A DNA stretch of 64,000 bases from Streptomyces cellulosae. GTDB taxonomy: Bacteria > Actinomycetota > Actinomycetes > Streptomycetales > Streptomycetaceae. The stretch lies in contig NZ_JOEV01000010.1 of the NCBI RefSeq assembly GCF_000721105.1, positions 190,729 to 254,728 on the forward strand, written 5' to 3'. Position numbers and translations under genes: made by a program. Below, one piece after another: positions 7,912 through 13,973 of the stretch (positions are counted from its first letter, which is position 1; each line of letters starts with the position of its first letter). Under the pieces are notes generated by a model, which ran no database searches, was not told the origin of the DNA, and was given only the letters and a program-made list of their open reading frames with translations.

Positions 7912-8711
7912 GCGCGGAGGTCGTCCACAGGCTGGGGGTTGTCATGGCGTCGGCGCTCGCCCTCGGATGCCTGCTGCGGTGGGCCGGGGCGGTACGGCAC
8001 GAACGGAGGGTGCGTCGGCGGCTGACCGCGCTGCTGCCCATTGCCCAGCAGACCTTCGGCGGACCGCGCTTCGACGTACGGGAGTTGACGCGGCGGTGGC
8101 TTCCACTGACCGGCGTGGCATGCGCCGCGTGGGCGCTGGTCGGAGGTGTGGCCGGTGCCGTGGTCGGGCTGGTCGTGGGTGCTGGTCTGTGGCCGTGGCG
8201 TCTTCGGCAGACGTCTGCGGCCGGCGGCGGCATCGGTACCGGGTCGGATGTCGGCAGCCGGGAGGCGGCGCGGCAACTGCCGCTCGCGGCCGATCTGTTG
8301 GCGGCCTGTATCGCGGCGGGTGCCGGACCGGTGATCGCGGCGCAGGCCGTGGGCGAGGCTCTCGGCGGTCCGGTCGGGGAGGCGTTGGCGCGTGGCGCGG
8401 CGGAGGTACGGCTCGGCGGCGAACCGGGCGCGGCCTGGAGACGGCTCGCCGCGACGCCGGGCGCGGGCGCCCTCGCGCGGCTGCTGGAACGGGCCGACGT
8501 ATCCGGGCTTCCGGCGGCCGCACCGGTCGCCCGGCTCGCCGCGGACGCCCGCGCCGACTGGACCCGCACCGCGACGGCACGGGCGCGGCGGGCGGGCGTG
8601 CTGATCACCGCACCGGTGGGCCTGTGCTTCCTGCCCGCGTTCATCACCGTCGGTGTGCTGCCCGTGGTGATCGGGCTGGCCGGTGGGGCGCTGGGCGGGG
8701 GTGGTGGATGA
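7908..8711 (+). CDS. tadC: TadC-like inner-membrane platform protein (T2SF domain)
   Basis: The start is GTG 7908, within GTGA overlapping the tadB stop; longer upstream frames would read through tadB. The product is ~267 residues, with an N-terminal membrane segment, a second helix pair around WLPLTGVACAAWALVGGVAGAVVGLVVG, a T2SF core (RQLPLAADLLAACIAAGAGPVIAAQAVGEAL...EVRLGGEPGAAWRRLA) and C-terminal helices ending in LPVVIGLAGGALGGGGG. It is the partner of TadB in the Tad platform. The short length is normal for actinobacterial TadC. Confidence 0.85.
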   Translation: MSAEVVHRLGVVMASALALGCLLRWAGAVRHERRVRRRLTALLPIAQQTFGGPRFDVRELTRRWLPLTGVACAAWALVGGVAGAVVGLVVGAGLWPWRLRQTSAAGGGIGTGSDVGSREAARQLPLAADLLAACIAAGAGPVIAAQAVGEALGGPVGEALARGAAEVRLGGEPGAAWRRLAATPGAGALARLLERADVSGLPAAAPVARLAADARADWTRTATARARRAGVLITAPVGLCFLPAFITVGVLPVVIGLAGGALGGGGG

Positions 8712-8746
8712 CGAAACGCGGGAGTGCCGCCGGGCAGTCGGCGAGC

Positions 8747-8809
8747 AGCAATCAGCAATCAGAAGTCAGCAATCAGAAGTCAGAAGTCGGAAGTCAGAAG
8801 TCGGAAGTC
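8747..8809 (+). repeat. Nine tandem heptamers between tadC and the pilin gene
   Basis: Nine 7-bp units run without interruption: AGCAATC, AGCAATC, AGAAGTC, AGCAATC, AGAAGTC, AGAAGTC, GGAAGTC, AGAAGTC, GGAAGTC. The block is strikingly AT- and purine-rich against ~70% GC flanks and ends ~28 bp before the pilin start codon. It is non-coding in the chosen annotation. It could be a slippage-prone leader or simply a decaying minisatellite. Confidence 0.85.
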
Positions 8810-8837
8810 AACGGCACGGATCCTCATGGGGGTTGAG

Positions 8838-9047
8838 ATGTACAAGGCAGTACAGGCACGGTTGCGTGCCCTGGTGTGCAGGGGGCTTGCGGTTCGCAGG
8901 GACGCGGGAATGGTCACCTCGGAGTACGCGATGGGAATCGTGGCGGCGGTGGCGTTCGCGGTGGTCCTCTACAAGGTGCTCTCCAGCGGTGAGGTCAGTG
9001 CGGAGTTGCAGGGCATTGTGAAGCGAGCTCTCAATGCGCAGATGTGA
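8838..9047 (+). CDS. DUF4244 small Flp-pilin-like protein
   Basis: The start is ATG 8838, preceded by ATGGGGGTTGAG, which supplies a purine-rich ribosome site; ATG 8826 is in frame but lacks one. The product is 69 residues: a short basic N-terminus, then GMVTSEYAMGIVAAVAFAVVLYKVLSS, a pilin-type hydrophobic helix with a Glu after T-S, and a short tail. This is the standard DUF4244 layout seen beside actinobacterial tad genes, and it is the likely major pilin or secreted subunit. It overlaps the following tadE by 14 bp. Confidence 0.85.
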   Translation: MYKAVQARLRALVCRGLAVRRDAGMVTSEYAMGIVAAVAFAVVLYKVLSSGEVSAELQGIVKRALNAQM

Positions 9048-9462
9048 GGGGGAGCCGGGCAGGAAGTCGACGGAGAGGTTCCGCGGGCGCTCGGACAGCA
9101 GGCGCTCGGACCGGGGGTTCGTCACCGCGGAGGCGGCTGTGGTGCTGCCCGTGTTGGTGATGTTCGCGATGGCGCTGGTGTGGGCGCTGCTGGTCGTGGC
9201 CGCGCAGATCCAGTGCGTGGACGCGGCCCGCACCGGCGCCCGCGCGGCGGCTCGCCAGGACCCGGCCGACGCGGTCGTCGAGGTGGCGCGAAGGGCGGCA
9301 CCGCGCAGCGCGAAGGTCACGGTCGGCAGGGAAGGGGACCAGGTCCGTGTCACCGTCGTGGCGGAGCCCCCGGTACTGGGCGGCCTCCCCTTCGAGGTAC
9401 GGGAGGAGGCCGTGGCGTCGGTGGAGGAGAGCCCGGGGGAGACGGTGGAGGAGGGACGGTGA
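9034..9462 (+). CDS. tadE: TadE-family minor pilin-like protein
   Basis: The product has 142 residues, starting at ATG 9034 inside the 3' end of the pilin gene. After ~30 basic residues comes GFVTAEAAVVLPVLVMFAMALVWALLVVAAQIQCVDAARTGARAAAR, the classic TadE helix with the E residue after T-A and the conserved aromatic/Asp-Ala-Ala-Arg-x-Gly-Ala-Arg block. The C-terminal ~70 residues form a small periplasm-side domain. TadE proteins are minor pilins processed by prepilin peptidase; no such peptidase gene is in the window. Its stop overlaps the next GTG start. Confidence 0.88.
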   Translation: MRRCEGEPGRKSTERFRGRSDSRRSDRGFVTAEAAVVLPVLVMFAMALVWALLVVAAQIQCVDAARTGARAAARQDPADAVVEVARRAAPRSAKVTVGREGDQVRVTVVAEPPVLGGLPFEVREEAVASVEESPGETVEEGR

Positions 9463-10289
9463 ACGGGTGCTGCTCGGCTCGCCTGCGAGTGGCGGTCCGG
9501 GACGTGTACGTCCGGCGGGGCGCCGTGCCCGGTCGGGACCGCGGCTCCGCGACCGTCTGGAGCCTCGCCGGACTTGCCGTCCTGTGTGTCGTGTTCGGCG
9601 CGGTGCTGGCCATGGGGCAGGCCATGGTCGCCCGGCACCGCGCCGCCGGCGGCGCGGATCTCGCGGCGCTCGCGGCCGCGGACCACTGGGCGGACGGCGA
9701 CACGGCGGCCTGCGCCCGCGCCGACCGCGTGGCGCGAGCCCAGAGCGCCCGGCTGGTGCGGTGCGTGCTCGTGGGGGAGATCTCCGACGTGACGGCGGCG
9801 TCCGGACAGGGACCGTTCGAGGCGGAGGTCAGGGCACGGGCGGGTCCTGCGGAACAGGAGCCGGAGCCGGCCTCGGGGCAGGAGCCGGAGCCGGCCTCGG
9901 GGCAGGAGCCGGAGCCGGCCTCGGGGCAGGAGCCGGTTCCGGTGGAGCCCTCCGCGGACCCGGCGTGGTTGCCGCGTGCGGACCCGGCGTGGCTGTCCCG
10001 TGCGGACCCGGCGTGGCTGCCGCGTGTAGACCACGCGTGGTTGCCGCCTGCAGGCGCAGGGTGGGTTCTTCCTGCGGGCGCGTCCGAGGCCCCCCGCACG
10101 GACCCGGCGCTGTGGCACCCCGCAGGTACTGCGGTGTCGCCCGCGCCTCTGGTCCTCGCTAGCCCTCCGACGTCCCCTGGGGACGGACCAGCGACGCCCC
10201 GTTCTCCCGCTCCTCCGCCGCCCCCTCCGGACGTACCAGGGCCACTCCCTCCGCCTGCTCCTCCGGTGCCCCTCGCAACAGCACCGTGA
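9459..10289 (+). CDS. TadE-like protein of the helicase/secretion neighbourhood, with long repeat-rich tail
   Basis: GTG 9459 overlaps the tadE stop. The first ~130 residues match the small Rv3655c/TadE-like class found next to this helicase in actinobacteria: RDRGSATVWSLAGLAVLCVVFGAVLAMGQAMVARHRAAGGADLAALAAAD, then a short Cys-containing domain. Family members usually stop near here. This one runs on for ~145 residues: three EPEPASGQ units, four DPAWLPRA-type units, then a Pro-rich tail. Its last 131 bp overlap the 3' end of the helicase gene on the other strand. The tail may be a real extracellular stalk or the result of a lost stop codon followed by repeat growth. Confidence 0.7.
   Translation: MNGCCSARLRVAVRDVYVRRGAVPGRDRGSATVWSLAGLAVLCVVFGAVLAMGQAMVARHRAAGGADLAALAAADHWADGDTAACARADRVARAQSARLVRCVLVGEISDVTAASGQGPFEAEVRARAGPAEQEPEPASGQEPEPASGQEPEPASGQEPVPVEPSADPAWLPRADPAWLSRADPAWLPRVDHAWLPPAGAGWVLPAGASEAPRTDPALWHPAGTAVSPAPLVLASPPTSPGDGPATPRSPAPPPPPPDVPGPLPPPAPPVPLATAP
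9855..10052 (+). repeat. Two arrays of 24-bp tandem repeats inside the TadE-like gene
   Basis: Units at 9855–9878, 9879–9902 and 9903–9926 are essentially identical (encoding QEPEPASG), with a decayed fourth. Units at 9957–9980, 9981–10004, 10005–10028 and 10029–10052 encode DPAWLPRA variants. Both periods are 24 bp, so copy changes keep the frame. Confidence 0.85.
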
Positions 10290-12708
10290 GCAGTCGTACG
10301 GCCCCCCGTTTGTGCAGCGGATCGTTGCCGTTGCCGCACTTGGGGGACTGGATGCAGGAGGGGCAGCCGGCTTCGCACTCGCAGGAGGCGATGGCCTGGC
10401 GGGTGGCGGTGAGCCAGGCGCGGGCGGTGTGGAAGGCGCGCTCCGCGAAGCCCGCGCCGCCGGGGTGGCCGTCGTAGACGAAGACGGTCGGCAGGAGCGT
10501 GTCGGGGTGCAGGGGGATGGACACGCCGCCGATGTCCCAGCGGTCGCAGGTCGCGAAGAGGGGGAGCATGCCGATCGACGCGTGCTCGGCGGCGTGCAGG
10601 GCGCCGCCGAGGATCTCCGGATTGATCCGGGCCTCGTCCAGCTGGTCCTCGGTGACCGTCCACCACACCGCGCGCGTGCGCAGCGTACGAGGAGGGAGAT
10701 CGAGTTTCGTCTCGCCGAGCACTTCACCGGTGATGAGCCGCCGACGCAGGAAGGAGACCACTTGGTTGGTGACCTCGACGGAGCCGTAGCACAGGCGTCC
10801 GGCGCCCCAGGGGACCTCGATGTCGGTCTCCAGGACGGAGATGGCCGTGGTGTCGCGGGCGACCGTGGCGTACGGGGGGCTGGCCTGCTGGACCAGGGCG
10901 ACCGAGTCCTCCAGGTCCAGGGAGCGGACGAGGTACGTGCGGCCCTGGTGCAGATGGACCGCGCCCTCGTGGACGGTCGAGTGCGCGGCGCCCTCGTCGA
11001 CCGTGCCCAGCAGGCGGCCCGTTCCTTCCTCGACGACCTGGACCGGCCGGCCGCCTCCGCCGCGGATGTCGGTGAGGTCGGCGGCCCGCTCCCGGCGGGT
11101 CCAGTGCCAGGCCTTCGTACGGCGGCGCAGCAGTTTCGCGGCCTCCAGTTGCGGGAGCAGTTCCTCGCACGCCGGTCCGAACAGCTCCAGGTCCTCCTCC
11201 GTCAGCGGTAGTTCGGCGGCGGCCGCGCACAGGTGCGGGGCGAGGACGTACGGGTTGTCGGGGTCGAGGACGGTGGACTCGACGGGCTGGTCGAACAACG
11301 CTTCGGGGTGGTGGACGAGGAAGGTGTCCAGGGGATCGTCGCGGGCGACCAGGATGGCGAGGGCGCCCTGTCCCGCGCGGCCCGCGCGGCCCGCCTGCTG
11401 CCACAGGGAGGCGCGCGTGCCCGGGTAGCCGGCGATCAGTACGGCGTCGAGGCCGGAGACGTCGATGCCGAGTTCCAGGGCCGTGGTCGCGGCGAGGCCC
11501 AGGAGTTCGCCGGAGTGGAGCGCCTGTTCCAGGGCGCGGCGTTCCTCGGGGAGATAGCCGCCGCGGTAGGCCGCGACACGCCGGGCCAGGGAGCGGTCGA
11601 CCTCGGCGAGACGTTCCTGGGCGATCACCGAGATCAACTCGGCGCCACGCCGGGAGCGTACGAAGGCGACCGTACGGATGCCCTGGACGGCGAGGTCGGT
11701 GAGCAGGTCGGCCGTCTCGGCGGTGGCCGTGCGGCGGACCGGCGCGCCCTTCTCGCCCTGCATCTCGGTGAGCGGGGGCTCCCAGAGGGCGAACACCAGT
11801 TCACCGCGGGGTGAGGCGTCGTCGGCGACCTCGACCACGGGGAGGCCGGTGAGGCGACCGGCGGCCACCGAGGGCTCGGCCGCGGTCGCGGAGGCCAGCA
11901 GGAACACCGGAGAGGCGCCGTAGCGGGCGCACAGGCGGCGCAGCCGGCGCAGTACCTGGGCGACGTGCGAGCCGAACACGCCCCGGTAGGTGTGGCACTC
12001 GTCGATGACCACGTACTTCAACGACTTCAGGAAGGAGGACCAGCGGGGGTGGGACGGGAGTATGCCCCGGTGCAGCATGTCCGGGTTGGTCAGCACGTAG
12101 TTGCCGTACTGGCGGACCCATTCGCGTTCTTCCACCGGCGTGTCGCCGTCGTAGACCGCGGGCCGGACGGAATGGCCCAGGGATTGTGAAAATTCCTTCA
12201 CCGAGCGGCACTGGTCCGCCGCGAGAGCTTTCGTGGGTGCCAGGTAGAGGGCGGTGGCACCGCGGCCGTTCGGGGCCTCGGAGCCGTCCAGGAGGGTGGA
12301 GAGGACCGGCATGAGGTAGGCCAGGGACTTGCCGGAGGCCGTGCCGGTGGCGACGACCACCGACTCGCCGTCCAGGGCGTGCTCGGCCGCGCGTGCCTGG
12401 TGGGCCCAGGGATGCTCGATACCGCAGGCCTGCACGGCGGCGATGACCTCGGAGCGAATCCGGTCAGGCCAGACGGCATGGCGACCCGCGCGCGGGGGCA
12501 AGTGCTCCGTATGAGTGATGCGCGAAGCCCGGCTCGGCCCCGCGGCGAGCCGGTCCAGGACCGTGCGCGGCGCGAGCCGGGAGACGGGCTGCGTCGAGGG
12601 TCGATCGGATCGGTGATTCTTGGCCATCGGCACCGAGTGTGTCACTGGCGTGACGGACAATGGGACCAAGGCGTCGTGCACGCCTGCCGGTAAGTGATTG
12701 AATGCCAT
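10159..12708 (-). CDS. DEAD/DEAH-box helicase with C-terminal DUF1998 zinc domain
   Basis: The product has 849 residues. Motifs include the Q-like AHQARAAEHAL, Walker A VVVATGTASGKSLAYLMPVL, IaTALYLAPTKAL, Walker B VVIDECHTY, LLASATAAEP, and the C-terminal helicase block with GLAATTALELGIDVSGLDAVLIAGYPGTRASLWQQAGRAGRAG. The DUF1998 region carries CECEAGCPSCIQSPKCGN, four clustered cysteines fit for zinc or an Fe-S-like site. This is the MrfA/YprA class, a 3'-5' DNA helicase linked to DNA repair. The C-terminal ~40 residues (RPEGAAEE...LVRPQGTSEG) are repetitive and lie opposite the TadE-like tail. The start codon is 82 bp from bldG, which it diverges from. Confidence 0.88.
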   Translation of the reverse strand: MAFNHLPAGVHDALVPLSVTPVTHSVPMAKNHRSDRPSTQPVSRLAPRTVLDRLAAGPSRASRITHTEHLPPRAGRHAVWPDRIRSEVIAAVQACGIEHPWAHQARAAEHALDGESVVVATGTASGKSLAYLMPVLSTLLDGSEAPNGRGATALYLAPTKALAADQCRSVKEFSQSLGHSVRPAVYDGDTPVEEREWVRQYGNYVLTNPDMLHRGILPSHPRWSSFLKSLKYVVIDECHTYRGVFGSHVAQVLRRLRRLCARYGASPVFLLASATAAEPSVAAGRLTGLPVVEVADDASPRGELVFALWEPPLTEMQGEKGAPVRRTATAETADLLTDLAVQGIRTVAFVRSRRGAELISVIAQERLAEVDRSLARRVAAYRGGYLPEERRALEQALHSGELLGLAATTALELGIDVSGLDAVLIAGYPGTRASLWQQAGRAGRAGQGALAILVARDDPLDTFLVHHPEALFDQPVESTVLDPDNPYVLAPHLCAAAAELPLTEEDLELFGPACEELLPQLEAAKLLRRRTKAWHWTRRERAADLTDIRGGGGRPVQVVEEGTGRLLGTVDEGAAHSTVHEGAVHLHQGRTYLVRSLDLEDSVALVQQASPPYATVARDTTAISVLETDIEVPWGAGRLCYGSVEVTNQVVSFLRRRLITGEVLGETKLDLPPRTLRTRAVWWTVTEDQLDEARINPEILGGALHAAEHASIGMLPLFATCDRWDIGGVSIPLHPDTLLPTVFVYDGHPGGAGFAERAFHTARAWLTATRQAIASCECEAGCPSCIQSPKCGNGNDPLHKRGAVRLLTVLLRGAPEEQAEGVALVRPEGAAEERENGASLVRPQGTSEG

Positions 12709-12790
12709 CGCGGCTGGCGAACCGTCCTGGGGGCTTCAAGCCGAGGTGTCCCGAGGGGCGACCGCTCGATAGCAAGGTGCTGGAGGATCC

Positions 12791-13132
12791 GTGGACCTGT
12801 CCCTGTCGACCGAAACCGTCGGCGATCGCACGATCGTCAGGGTCGGTGGCGAAATCGACGTATATACCGCGCCCAAACTGCGCGAGCAGCTGGTCGAGCT
12901 GGTGAATGACGGCAGTTTCCACCTTGTCGTCGACATGGAGGGCGTGGACTTCCTCGACTCCACCGGTCTCGGCGTGCTGGTCGGCGGACTGAAGCGGGTG
13001 CGAGCTCATGAGGGCTCGCTGCGCCTGGTCTGCAACCAGGAGCGCATTCTGAAGATTTTCCGTATCACCTGCCTCACCAAGGTGTTCCCGATCCACACCT
13101 CGGTCGAGGAAGCGGTGGCGGCCACCGACTGA
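12791..13132 (+). CDS. bldG: Anti-sigma factor antagonist BldG
   Basis: The product is 113 residues from GTG 12791, with GGAGGATCC 6–12 nt upstream. It is a single STAS domain: [19 protein letters not shown], then [12 protein letters not shown], and the phosphorylation loop [18 protein letters not shown] with Ser57. BldG is the streptomycete anti-anti-sigma factor needed for aerial growth and antibiotic production. It works by partner switching: the unphosphorylated form binds anti-sigma kinases. The sequence is almost invariant in the genus, so the identification is firm. The downstream kinase-fold gene is its usual partner, and a hairpin lies between them. Confidence 0.97.
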   Translation: MDLSLSTETVGDRTIVRVGGEIDVYTAPKLREQLVELVNDGSFHLVVDMEGVDFLDSTGLGVLVGGLKRVRAHEGSLRLVCNQERILKIFRITCLTKVFPIHTSVEEAVAATD

Positions 13133-13140
13133 CCACCGCT

Positions 13141-13170
13141 CCGGGCGCGGCACAAAGGGTCCGCGCCCGG
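13141..13170 (+). terminator. Hairpin between bldG and the anti-sigma gene
   Basis: CCGGGCGCGG at 13141–13150 pairs perfectly with CCGCGCCCGG at 13161–13170 around a 10-nt loop, starting 9 bp after the bldG stop. There is no T-run. It probably terminates part of the transcripts, leaving more bldG message than downstream message. Confidence 0.6.
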
Positions 13171-13250
13171 GACGGCCGACGTTGAACGAGGGGGCCGGCT
13201 TTCGGCAGCCCGGACCTCCCACCGCACGCCCGTAGTTCCGAGGGGGATGC

Positions 13251-13688
13251 ATGGCCACCGTTGAACTCCGCTTCAGTGCGCTGCCCGAGCACGTCAGGAC
13301 CGCCCGACTGGTGGCGGCAGCGGTGGCGCGCAGGTCCGGAGTGGACGAGGCCGTTCTCGACGAGGTCAGACTCGCGGTCGGCGAGGCCTGCACCCGTGCC
13401 GTCGGGCTGCACCAGAACAGCGGTATCACGGCGCCGGTCAAGGTGCTGCTGATCGAGGAGGAGAAGCAGTTCTCCATCGAGGTCGGCGACGAGGCACCCC
13501 GGCACGCTCCCGGTGACCGGGCACCCGGTGCCGCCGGCGAGGACCCCGACGCGGAGATGGAGGAGGACGAGATGGGCCTCGCGGTCATCAGCGGCCTCGT
13601 CGACGACGTGGAGGTCACCGCCGGAGAACACGGCGGCTCGATCCGTATGACCTGGCCGACCGCCTCACCCGTCGTGGTGCTTCCCTGA
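13251..13688 (+). CDS. Anti-sigma factor of the RsbW/SpoIIAB type (BldG partner)
   Basis: The product is 145 residues from ATG 13251 with GAGGGGGA upstream. It is a HATPase_c_2 kinase fold: EVRLAVGEACTRAVGLHQ (N-box; the catalytic Asn is not in the usual ExxxNA position but replaced in EACTRAVG) and MGLAVISGLVDDVEV (G1-like). An acidic insert, GEDPDAEMEEDE, precedes the second motif. By family it would bind ATP, a sigma factor and unphosphorylated BldG. The altered N-box suggests weak or absent kinase activity, which agrees with its being a binding-only partner. It ends before a strong terminator. Confidence 0.88.
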   Translation: MATVELRFSALPEHVRTARLVAAAVARRSGVDEAVLDEVRLAVGEACTRAVGLHQNSGITAPVKVLLIEEEKQFSIEVGDEAPRHAPGDRAPGAAGEDPDAEMEEDEMGLAVISGLVDDVEVTAGEHGGSIRMTWPTASPVVVLP

Positions 13689-13733
13689 CGCAACAGACGT
13701 CAGCCGTCGTCACTGACGCACCTCGAATCTCTT

Positions 13734-13780
13734 CGGAGGGCCCTGCTGAGCAGGGCCCTCCGTTGTTTTTGTTGGTTTTT
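13734..13780 (+). terminator. Strong intrinsic terminator of the bldG operon
   Basis: A perfect 13-bp stem (CGGAGGGCCCTGC with GCAGGGCCCTCCG) with a TGA loop spans 13734–13762. It is followed by TTGTTTTTG and a second TTTTT run. Confidence 0.92.
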
Positions 13781-13795
13781 CAAGAGCATTTGAAT

Positions 13796-13973
13796 TCGTG
13801 AAGGAATTCACGAGCAATTTCTGATCACCCGATCGGCTGAAAATGCTTTCGAAGCATTACTGGCGTGTCGGCAGGTGTATCAGATTCCGGTTGCCGCGTA
13901 CTGTTTTGATCAGGAACAGATCTCTAGAATCCGTCCACCATCTTGAGCTCAGCCCAAGCGTCAAGGAGGACGA
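13796..13973 (+). promoter_or_regulatory. AT-rich control region in front of hppA
   Basis: This ~190-bp gap is far more AT-rich than its surroundings. It holds two inverted repeats, TCGTGAA/TTCACGA at 13796–13813 and AATGCTT/AAGCATT at 13842–13858. A -10-like TAGAAT sits at 13925–13930, about 44 bp before the hppA start, but no well-spaced -35 is obvious. AAGGAGGACGA forms the hppA ribosome site. The dyads may bind regulators. Confidence 0.4.

Noticed and set aside
6452..8758. Long minus-strand open frame across the tad genes
   Set aside because: It is Pro/Ala/Arg-rich with no domain and lies antisense to clear tadA/tadB/tadC. Such frames arise from third-position GC bias.
8747..8809. Possible CRISPR-like array
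   Set aside because: The units are 7 bp, contiguous and without spacers; there are no cas genes.
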